Assembly (NCBI RefSeq): GCF_030345705.1
Contig: NZ_JAUASW010000002.1
Location: 558,001 to 622,000 of the forward strand
Reading direction: 5' to 3'
From: Pelomonas sp. SE-A7
GTDB taxonomy: Bacteria; Pseudomonadota; Gammaproteobacteria; Burkholderiales; Burkholderiaceae_C
DNA: 64,000 nucleotides
This document shows positions 58,051 to 64,000 of the stretch, piece after piece. The notes below the pieces were generated by a model. That model did no database searches and was not told the origin of the DNA. It saw only the letters and a program-made list of their open reading frames with translations. The translations under genes were made by a program, and so were the position numbers. The first letter of the stretch is position 1. Each line of letters begins with the position of its first letter.

Positions 58051-58346
58051 TTGGTCGAAGCCTTGAGCAGGCTGTCGAGTTCCTTCTGGACCTCGTTCTC
58101 GATGGTCGACTTGAAGGCGCCGAGCAGGAAGCCCAGCTTTGCACTCAGCTCGAAGTGGTCCGGCGCAACGATCAGCTCGCCCTTCACCCCGGAGCGGGTG
58201 AATTCCACCGTGTCGCTGGTCTTGCCTTCCAGCACGGTGCATTCCATGTCGAACTTGGCCTCGACCTGCTCGGCCCAGGCCCAGGCGATCTCCCTGGCCT
58301 TGGCCAGGCCCAGGCTGTGGTCGCGGTGGATGTGGATGTCGGCCAT
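58041..58346 (-). CDS. Polyhydroxyalkanoic-acid-system family protein
   Basis: This 101-residue protein matches the PHA_gran_rgn family: MADIHIHRDHSLGLAKAREI, a C-terminal GELIVAPDHFELSAKLGFLLGAFKSTIE and a Lys-rich end. Family members are reported beside polyhydroxyalkanoate genes and named for granule regulation, but the biochemical role is unclear. No pha synthase or phasin gene is in the window. It could instead be a steroid/lipid-binding-like helper. Its place next to a storage-lipid gene is suggestive. Confidence 0.8.
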   Translation of the reverse strand: MADIHIHRDHSLGLAKAREIAWAWAEQVEAKFDMECTVLEGKTSDTVEFTRSGVKGELIVAPDHFELSAKLGFLLGAFKSTIENEVQKELDSLLKASTKKK

Positions 58347-58367
58347 GTCTTCGTCTCCTTGTCGGAC

Positions 58368-59414
58368 CTATTGTGATGCGGCCAGTGCAGCGCGGCGCTC
58401 GGACTTGGGCAACGCGGCGAGGCGCCTGACCTCCGCATGGAAGCGCGGCCAGTCGTCGCTCAGCCGATGGAACAAGGCCTCGAAGGCCGGCACCAGCTCG
58501 TCATAGGCCGACATCAGGGCCAGGCTGGCATTGTTGGCCTCGGCGAACCAGCGGTCGTAGCGCGAATCGCCGGCCCAGGACAGCTGCTTGAGCCGTTGGT
58601 AGTCGGCCCGCATGGCGGCATAGATCTCGGCCTTGCGCGCCGGCTTGTCGGCCTCGCGGCCGGCATAGAGCTTGAGCAGTTGCTCGCGGTAGGGCGCCAC
58701 CAGCGCGCGGAACTCGGCGCGCTGCTTCTGGGCCCGGACATCACGGGCCCGCTCGGCCTCGGTGGCATGGAGCTTGAGCCAGCGCTCGCCGCCCAGCCGC
58801 TCCACGGCCGTGGCATAGGCCTCGTTGAAGCCGGTGTCGTCGCCGGCATAGGCCACCTGGTGGGCCAGCTCGTGGAACACCATGCGCGCCAGCTCGCCTT
58901 CCGGATAGCCGATGAAGGTGTTGAGCAAGGGGTCGCCGCCCAGCCAGGAACTCCAGCCCAGCGTCGAATAGGCCGGCACGCCGTAGACCAGGGTCTCCAG
59001 GCCTTGCTCCCTCAGGCCGACGCCGAACTCCTTGGCCTCGGCCTCGTCGAAATAGCCGCGGTAGCCCACGCAACCCATGATGGGAAAACACCAGGTCTTG
59101 AGCTCCAGCGACAGCGGGGCCGTGGCCACCACGTTCCAGACCGCCGCGCTGCGCTTGAGGTCCGCATAGCGGCGGTAGCTGTTGTTGTCGGGCAGCCTGA
59201 GCTCGCTGACCGCGAAATCGCGCATGCGCTGGCTGAGCAGCAGCCGCTCGCGCAGCCTGGGGGCCAGGTCTTGCTGCTGCAGGACTTCGTCCACCGGCCT
59301 GGCCGCGCCCACCAGGCGCAGATGCCCGCCCAGCGACTGGCTCAGATAGCCGAGCTGGCCGCAGCCGGCGAGCGGCACGGCCAGCAGCGGCAGCACCAAC
59401 CAACGACGCTTCAC
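58368..59414 (-). CDS. Putative lipoprotein aminopeptidase (DUF2265/Aminopep family)
   Basis: This 348-residue lipoprotein has the signal PLLAVPLAGC (Cys18). Its zinc-protease motif is HEXXH as HELAH at residues 181-185, with the probable third ligand Glu198 in NEAYATAVE. The family is annotated as putative aminopeptidase from the motif, and its substrates are unknown. Upstream blocks NNSYRRYADLKRSAAVWNVV and WCFPIMGCVGYRGYF are family features. The GTG start overlaps the stop of the molybdopterin oxidoreductase gene (GTGA), so the two are co-translated. Confidence 0.85.
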   Translation of the reverse strand: MKRRWLVLPLLAVPLAGCGQLGYLSQSLGGHLRLVGAARPVDEVLQQQDLAPRLRERLLLSQRMRDFAVSELRLPDNNSYRRYADLKRSAAVWNVVATAPLSLELKTWCFPIMGCVGYRGYFDEAEAKEFGVGLREQGLETLVYGVPAYSTLGWSSWLGGDPLLNTFIGYPEGELARMVFHELAHQVAYAGDDTGFNEAYATAVERLGGERWLKLHATEAERARDVRAQKQRAEFRALVAPYREQLLKLYAGREADKPARKAEIYAAMRADYQRLKQLSWAGDSRYDRWFAEANNASLALMSAYDELVPAFEALFHRLSDDWPRFHAEVRRLAALPKSERRAALAASQ

Positions 59415-61447
59415 GCCAGCGCCACTTCAACCAGGCAATCGTAGAAACTGGGTGCGTTGCCCATGTCGGTCAGGCGCTGGTGCGTGACCTCGTTGACGTT
59501 GGAATGGCCCGGCCCCAGCTTGCGCCACCAGACGCCCAGGCCATTGACCACGCCGGGCCGGGCCCGCTCGCTGATCTGGGCCTTGCAGAGGTAGCTGCCG
59601 CGCTCGTTGAAGGCTCGCACCATCGTGCCGTCGGCAATGCCGCGTGCCGCAGCATCGGTGGCGTGGATCTCGATCAGCGGCTCGCGCTCGATGTCGCGCA
59701 GGCTCTTGACGTTGACGAAGCTGCTGTTGAGGAAGTTGCGGGCCGGCGGCGAGATCATGGCCAGCGGGAAGCGCTTGGCCAGCTCCGGGCTGGTCGCACG
59801 GCTCTCGTAGTTGGGCACGAAGTCGGCGCCCGCCGCCTGGGCCTTGCCGCTGGCCGTGCGGAAACCTCCGTTGGCGAAAGGCGCATCCGGCAGCGGCAGG
59901 TCCTGCCAGCCTTGCTCGCGCAAGGCCTCGAAGTCGATCTCGGCGGTGAAGGCCTGGCGGGCCAGGTCCTCGTCGCTCTCGCTGAAGCAGGGCTCGTCAT
60001 AGCCCATGCGCCGCGCCAGCTGGCGGAAGAATTCGGTATTGGGCCGCGACTCGCCCTCGGGCGCGATCGCCGGCTCGTTGATCAGCACCGAGGTATGGCC
60101 GTAGCTGGTGTGCACGTCCAGATGCTCCAGCTGCGTGGTGGCCGGCAGCACATAGTCGGCCAGGTCGGCCGTGTCGGTCATGAAGTGCTCCAGCACCACG
60201 GTGAACAGGTCGGCTCGCTGGAAGCCCTTGACCACCTTGGGCGACTCGGGCGCCACCGCCACCGGGTTGCTGTTGTAGACGATCAGCGCCTGGATGGCCG
60301 GGCCGAACGAAGGCGAAGCCTCGGCCAGCAGGGCGTCGCCTATGGTGCTCATATTGATGGTGCGGGGGTCGCGGCCGGCCAGCAGCTCGGGCTTGTCCAG
60401 CGCCTTCATGTTCTTGAACGGAGCCGCCCATCCCGAGCTTGAGAGCAGCATGCCGCCGGCCCGGTTGCGCCAGGCGCCGGTCAGGCAAGGCAGCAGAGCC
60501 ACCAGGCGCACCGCATTGCCGCCACCGCGCACTCGTTGCATGCCGTAGTTCAAGCGGATGGCAGCCGGGCTCGTCGTGCCGTAGTCGCGGGCCAGGCCGC
60601 GCACCTCGTCGGCCGTGATGCCGCAGACCTCGGCCACGCGCTCGGGCGGCCACTGCAGGGCCTTCTCGCGCAGCGCTTCCCAGCCCTCGACATGCTGGGC
60701 AATGTAGTCTTGGTCCAGCCAGTCGTTGGCGATCAGCTCATGCATCAGGCCCAGGGCCAGGGCGCCGTCGGTGCCGGGCAGCAGGGCGATGTGCTGGTGG
60801 CATTTGTCGGCCGTCTCGGTCTTGCGCGGATCAATGCAGACCAGCTTGGCGCCGCTCCGCTTGGCCTGGTTGGCATAGGTCCAGAAATGCAGGTTGGACG
60901 CGATGGAATTGCTGCCCCAGATCAGGATCAGCCGGCTCTCGGCGAAGAAGCGCAGATGCATGCCCAGCCGGTGACCATAGGTGCGGTTCAGCGCTTCGGC
61001 GCCGGCCGAGGCGCAGATCGTGCGGTCCAGCCGCGAGGCACCCAGCTTGTTGAAGAAGCGCGCCGCCATGCCCTCGCCCTGGATCAGGCCCATGGTGCCG
61101 GCATAGCTGTAGGGAACGATGGCCTCGGGGTCGCGGGCGGCGATGCTCTTGAGCCGGGCGGCGATGTCGTCCAGCGCCTCGTCCCAGCTGACCGGCTCGA
61201 AGCGCGGTGCTTCGTCCTTGCGGCTGACCCGCTTGAGCGGATGCAGCAGGCGCTCCGGGTGGTAGGTGCGCTCGGGATAGCGCGAGACCTTGGTGCACAG
61301 CGCGCCATGGGTGGAGGCATGCTCGGCCGCACCCTGCACCTTGATCGCCCGGCCGTTCTCGACGGTGATCTTCAGGGCACAGGTATCGGGACAGTCATGC
61401 GGGCAGGCGCCCTTGACGATGCGGACGTTGGCGGCGGCGGAACTCAT
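59411..61447 (-). CDS. Molybdopterin-dependent oxidoreductase, single subunit
   Basis: This 678-residue enzyme belongs to the Mo/W-bis-MGD oxidoreductase family. The N terminus has a [4Fe-4S] ligand set at Cys15, Cys19, Cys23 and Cys51 (CPHDCPDTC...C). The molybdopterin domains follow (YSYAGTMGLIQGEG, ILIWGSNSIASN, CIDPRKTETA, YNSNPVAVAP), then the C-terminal MGD-binding domain. There is no Tat signal peptide, and no electron-transfer subunit gene is adjacent, so it is probably cytoplasmic and soluble. The substrate cannot be told. Its stop overlaps the aminopeptidase gene. Confidence 0.88.
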   Translation of the reverse strand: MSSAAANVRIVKGACPHDCPDTCALKITVENGRAIKVQGAAEHASTHGALCTKVSRYPERTYHPERLLHPLKRVSRKDEAPRFEPVSWDEALDDIAARLKSIAARDPEAIVPYSYAGTMGLIQGEGMAARFFNKLGASRLDRTICASAGAEALNRTYGHRLGMHLRFFAESRLILIWGSNSIASNLHFWTYANQAKRSGAKLVCIDPRKTETADKCHQHIALLPGTDGALALGLMHELIANDWLDQDYIAQHVEGWEALREKALQWPPERVAEVCGITADEVRGLARDYGTTSPAAIRLNYGMQRVRGGGNAVRLVALLPCLTGAWRNRAGGMLLSSSGWAAPFKNMKALDKPELLAGRDPRTINMSTIGDALLAEASPSFGPAIQALIVYNSNPVAVAPESPKVVKGFQRADLFTVVLEHFMTDTADLADYVLPATTQLEHLDVHTSYGHTSVLINEPAIAPEGESRPNTEFFRQLARRMGYDEPCFSESDEDLARQAFTAEIDFEALREQGWQDLPLPDAPFANGGFRTASGKAQAAGADFVPNYESRATSPELAKRFPLAMISPPARNFLNSSFVNVKSLRDIEREPLIEIHATDAAARGIADGTMVRAFNERGSYLCKAQISERARPGVVNGLGVWWRKLGPGHSNVNEVTHQRLTDMGNAPSFYDCLVEVALA

Positions 61448-61583
61448 GGGGCGAACTATTGCACAGCAGAAAAAGTCGTCCGATGGTCAGGGCTAAGGCG
61501 CTTGCGCTTCAGAGAAGCCTCATATCCCCAGGGATAAACTCGGTCGCTTCCAAGGCTTCGTCCGCCCCCGGCGGGCGCTCCCC

Positions 61584-62780
61584 ATGAAGCTGATCGATTC
61601 CATCGTCCAGACCGCGCCGGAGATCCGGCAGCTGCGCCGCGACATCCACGCCCATCCCGAACTCTGCTTCCAGGAGCAGCGCACCTCCGACCTGATCGCC
61701 AGGACGCTGGAGGGCTGGGGCATCCCGGTGCACCGCGGCCTCGGCACGACCGGCGTGGTCGGCATCGTCAAGAACGGCACGTCCTCCCGCGCCGTGGGCC
61801 TGCGGGCCGACATCGATGCGCTGCCCATGACCGAGCGCAACGAGTTCCCGCATGCCAGCACCTACCCCGGCAAGATGCACGCCTGCGGCCACGACGGCCA
61901 CACGGCCATGCTGCTGTCGGCCGCCAAGCACCTGGCCCAGCACCGCAATTTCGACGGCACGGTCTACCTGGTGTTCCAGCCGGCCGAGGAAGGCGGCGGC
62001 GGCGCCCGCGAGATGATCAAGGACGGCCTGTTCAAGCTGTTCCCGATGGAAGCCATGTTCGGCGCCCACAACTGGCCCGGCATGCCGGCCGGCGCCTTTG
62101 CGCTCAAGAGCGGCCCGGTCTTCGCGTCCAGCAATGAATTCAAGATCACCATCCGCGGCAAGGGCTGCCATGGCGCCATGCCGCATCTGGGCGTGGACCC
62201 GGTGCCGGTGGCCTGCCAGATGGTGCAGGGCTTCCAGACCATCATCAGCCGCAACAAGAAGCCGCTGGAAGCCGGCGTGATCTCGGTGACCATGATCCAC
62301 ACCGGCGAGGCCACCAACGTCGTGCCCGAAAGCTGCGAGCTGCAGGGCACGGTGCGAACCTTCACGCTGGAGCTCCTGGACCTGATTGAGCAGCGCATGC
62401 AGACCATGGCCGAGGCCACGGCCGCCGCCTTCGAGTGCACGGTCGAGTTCAAGTTCAAGCGCAACTACCCGCCCACGATCAACCACCCGGCCGAGACCGA
62501 GTTCGTGCGCCGCGTGCTGGGCGACATGGTCGGCCCCGACCAGGTCCAGGAGTTCGAACCCACCATGGGCGCCGAGGACTTCAGCTATTTCCTGCTAGAG
62601 AAGCCGGGCTGCTATTTCCTGATCGGCAACGGCGACGGCAGCCACCGCCACGGTGGCCATGGCCTGGGGCCATGCACCCTGCACAACCCCAGCTACGACT
62701 TCAACGACGAGCTGATACCGCTGGGCGGCTCGATGTGGGTACGCCTCGCGGAAGCATGGCTGAACGAAGCACCGAAATGA
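61584..62780 (+). CDS. M20 family amidohydrolase (hippurate hydrolase-like)
   Basis: This 398-residue metal-dependent amidohydrolase of the M20D group removes N-acyl groups from amino acids. Metal-binding residues are in MHACGHDGHTAM and the FQPAEEGGGGA segment, with the dimerisation domain between and MGAEDFSYF near the C terminus. The cytosolic location is inferred from the lack of a signal peptide. The exact substrate (hippurate, N-acetylated or indole conjugates) is unknown. The stop overlaps the next gene (ATGA). Confidence 0.9.
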   Translation: MKLIDSIVQTAPEIRQLRRDIHAHPELCFQEQRTSDLIARTLEGWGIPVHRGLGTTGVVGIVKNGTSSRAVGLRADIDALPMTERNEFPHASTYPGKMHACGHDGHTAMLLSAAKHLAQHRNFDGTVYLVFQPAEEGGGGAREMIKDGLFKLFPMEAMFGAHNWPGMPAGAFALKSGPVFASSNEFKITIRGKGCHGAMPHLGVDPVPVACQMVQGFQTIISRNKKPLEAGVISVTMIHTGEATNVVPESCELQGTVRTFTLELLDLIEQRMQTMAEATAAAFECTVEFKFKRNYPPTINHPAETEFVRRVLGDMVGPDQVQEFEPTMGAEDFSYFLLEKPGCYFLIGNGDGSHRHGGHGLGPCTLHNPSYDFNDELIPLGGSMWVRLAEAWLNEAPK

Positions 62781-63325
62781 ACATCGACAAAGCGCAAGCC
62801 CAAGCCGACACCATCGCCTGGCTGGAGAAGGCCGTGATCGGCCTCAACCTCTGCCCCTTCGCCAAGAGCGTCCACGTCAACCGGCGCATCAAGTACCTGG
62901 TCAGCGAGGCCGACACGCCCGAGGCGCTCTTGCAGGAGCTGGCCCATGAGCTGCTGGCCCTGAATCGCGCCGATCCGGACGAGATCGAGACCACCCTCGT
63001 CATCCATCCCCAGGTGCTGCAGGACTTCCTGGACTTCAACGACTTCATAGGCGCGGCCGATGCCCTGGTCGAAGACCTGGAGCTGGACGGCGCGCTGCAG
63101 ATCGCCAGCTTCCATCCGCAGTTCCAGTTCGACGGCACCGAGCCCGACGACATCACGAACTACACCAACCGCTCGCCCTACCCCACGCTGCATCTGCTGC
63201 GCGAGTCCAGCATCGAGCGGGCGACCGAGACCATGGCCGACACGGACTCGATCTTCGAGGCCAATATCGCCACGCTGGAAAAGCTGGGCCTGGCCGGCTG
63301 GCTGGCCCTCGGCCTGCGCGCCTGA
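62777..63325 (+). CDS. DUF1415 family protein
   Basis: This 182-residue protein has the DUF1415 signatures WLEKAVIGLNLCPFAKSVHV, TTLVIHPQVLQDFLDFNDF, QIASFHPQFQF and NRSPYPTLHLLRE. The function is unknown to me, but one conserved Cys lies in the LCPFAK motif. The ATG overlaps the M20 gene stop, implying coupling. A start 21 bases upstream (MAERSTE) is possible. Confidence 0.85.
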   Translation: MNIDKAQAQADTIAWLEKAVIGLNLCPFAKSVHVNRRIKYLVSEADTPEALLQELAHELLALNRADPDEIETTLVIHPQVLQDFLDFNDFIGAADALVEDLELDGALQIASFHPQFQFDGTEPDDITNYTNRSPYPTLHLLRESSIERATETMADTDSIFEANIATLEKLGLAGWLALGLRA

Positions 63326-63341
63326 ACGATCAGCCGGGCAA

Positions 63342-64000
63342 TCAGTCGCGGCTGAAGACCAGGTCCCAGACCCGCTCGGTCCTTGAATGGACCGCCGTGG
63401 CGCGGCCTTCGGCATCACGCTCGAAGCGCAGCAGGCCCAGCGGGCCGGCGCGGAACTGGTCGCGCTGCTCGGTGGCCTGCAGCCGCACGATGCGGCCGGG
63501 CCGCTGGCGCAGCACCAGTTGCTCTCCCTCCAGCGCGAGCTGGAACGAGCTCTCGGCCTCGTCCGAACGGTAGCGGCCGATCAGGCCTTGCAGCTCCTGC
63601 CGGGTCGGCACCAGCGCCACCGGCCGCGCAGGCGCCGCAGGCATGGGCCGCACCGGTGCGAGCGAGGCATCCGGCAGCAGCAGCTCGGCCACCTGATGGG
63701 CCAGCGCCGTTGGCGCCGCATCGCCGGCATTGCAAAGCACGGCCACCGAGACGCCCTGTTCCGGCAGGCGCAAAAGATGGGCGCGGTAGCCCGCCGTCGA
63801 GCCGCTGTGGCCGATCTCGCGCAGGCCGCGGTAACGGCCGACCACCAGGCCCATGGCATAGCTGCCGGACTTGCCGTCGTTGAACAGGCCCGGCGTCTCC
63901 ATGCGCTGCTGAAACCCCGCGTCCCACAGCCGCGGCGAACTCAGGTGCTCGTTCCATATCAGCAGGTCGCCCACCGTGGTCAGCAGGCCGCCGTTGCCGT
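63342..64000 (-). CDS. Serine hydrolase of beta-lactamase (class C/PBP-like) fold, 5' end missing
   Basis: The C-terminal 219 residues of a penicillin-binding-protein-like hydrolase run off the window end, so the start and the SxxK motif are not seen. Visible are MGLVVGRYRGLREIGHSGSTAGYRAHL, where HSG replaces KTG as in esterase EstB-type enzymes, and an added C-terminal lipocalin-like extension (LIGRYRSDEAESSFQL). It may be an esterase or a peptidase rather than a true beta-lactamase. Confidence 0.8.
   Translation of the reverse strand, partial: GNGGLLTTVGDLLIWNEHLSSPRLWDAGFQQRMETPGLFNDGKSGSYAMGLVVGRYRGLREIGHSGSTAGYRAHLLRLPEQGVSVAVLCNAGDAAPTALAHQVAELLLPDASLAPVRPMPAAPARPVALVPTRQELQGLIGRYRSDEAESSFQLALEGEQLVLRQRPGRIVRLQATEQRDQFRAGPLGLLRFERDAEGRATAVHSRTERVWDLVFSRD

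Noticed and set aside
56506..58506. A 666-codon plus-strand frame opposite the WS/DGAT gene and beyond
   Set aside because: It covers the antisense of one gene and parts of three others. There is no start signal and no recognisable domain.
63331..63354. Inverted repeat CAGCCG...CGGCTG between DUF1415 and the last gene as a terminator
   Set aside because: It has only 6-bp arms, a 12-base loop and no T tract, and it overlaps the coding end of the minus-strand gene.

Overview
The window is a chromosomal segment of a G+C-rich (about two-thirds by eye) Gram-negative betaproteobacterium. It is most likely a member of the Burkholderiales close to the Rubrivivax/Leptothrix/Roseateles group. Three things support this: the gene orders pilB-pilC-pilD-coaE-zapD-yacG, mlaFEDACB and pilMNOPQ-aroK-aroB-dgt-gltBD; the Gram-negative porins with a terminal aromatic residue; and the G6PD/HexR and Coq7 types. 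This placement comes from remembered gene orders and protein families, not from a search. The DNA reads almost entirely as core or household genome. There is no prophage, CRISPR array, resistance island or integrase. The only mobile-type gene is one REP-associated tyrosine transposase (RAYT).

Layout. 1-2.0 kb: rpmA and rplU on the minus strand, divergent from ispB, then tRNA-Pro(CGG). 2.2-7.8 kb: pilus assembly ATPase, platform protein and prepilin peptidase (pilB, pilC, pilD), then coaE, zapD and yacG. 7.8-13.5 kb: a sugar-phosphate block in which tal-pgi-HAD phosphatase is divergent from zwf-hexR around a shared palindromic operator. 13.5-17.4 kb: a complete mlaFEDACB operon for outer-membrane phospholipid traffic. 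17.5-26.1 kb: a minor-pilin operon (pilE-like, fimT, pilV, pilW, pilX, pilY1) ending in a TonB-C-like gene. 26.3-32.6 kb: glutamate synthase gltBD. 32.7-33.6 kb: the RAYT with flanking hairpins. 33.6-36.4 kb: dgt, aroB, aroK. 36.4-45.0 kb: pilMNOPQ followed by a 1119-residue Ig-like lipoprotein. 45.2-48.1 kb: PBP1A, frataxin (cyaY) and an LptM-like lipoprotein. 48.1-52.0 kb: a peptide/nickel-type ABC transporter without a binding protein. 52.1-55.3 kb: a DUF3047 lipoprotein and two tandem porins. 55.6-58.3 kb: coq7, a wax-ester-synthase/DGAT-type acyltransferase, acyl-CoA-binding protein and a PHA-granule-system protein. 58.4-64 kb: a lipoprotein aminopeptidase, a lone molybdopterin oxidoreductase, an M20 amidohydrolase, a DUF1415 protein and a truncated beta-lactamase-fold hydrolase.

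How it works together. Three separate loci supply most of a type IVa pilus machine: motor and processing (pilBCD), tip/priming complex (minor pilins plus PilY1) and envelope-spanning alignment/secretin complex (pilMNOPQ). The major retraction ATPase gene pilT and a clear major pilin gene pilA are not in the window. The most unusual genes sit in these pilus loci. PilY1 carries a Ser/Thr-rich insertion of about 310 residues inside its N-terminal von Willebrand-like domain. The pilM-Q operon ends in a large multi-Ig-domain lipoprotein overlapping aroK. The minor-pilin operon ends in a small TonB-C-like membrane protein overlapping pilY1. Other leads are regulatory: a perfect palindrome placed inside the divergent tal/zwf promoters next to hexR, a 15-bp palindrome at the putative pilB promoter, a 14-bp palindrome at the pilM promoter, and three GTCGAT repeats at exact 11-bp spacing between the wax-ester-synthase-like gene and the acyl-CoA-binding protein. 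I did not find a clearly undescribed multi-gene defence or biosynthetic system.
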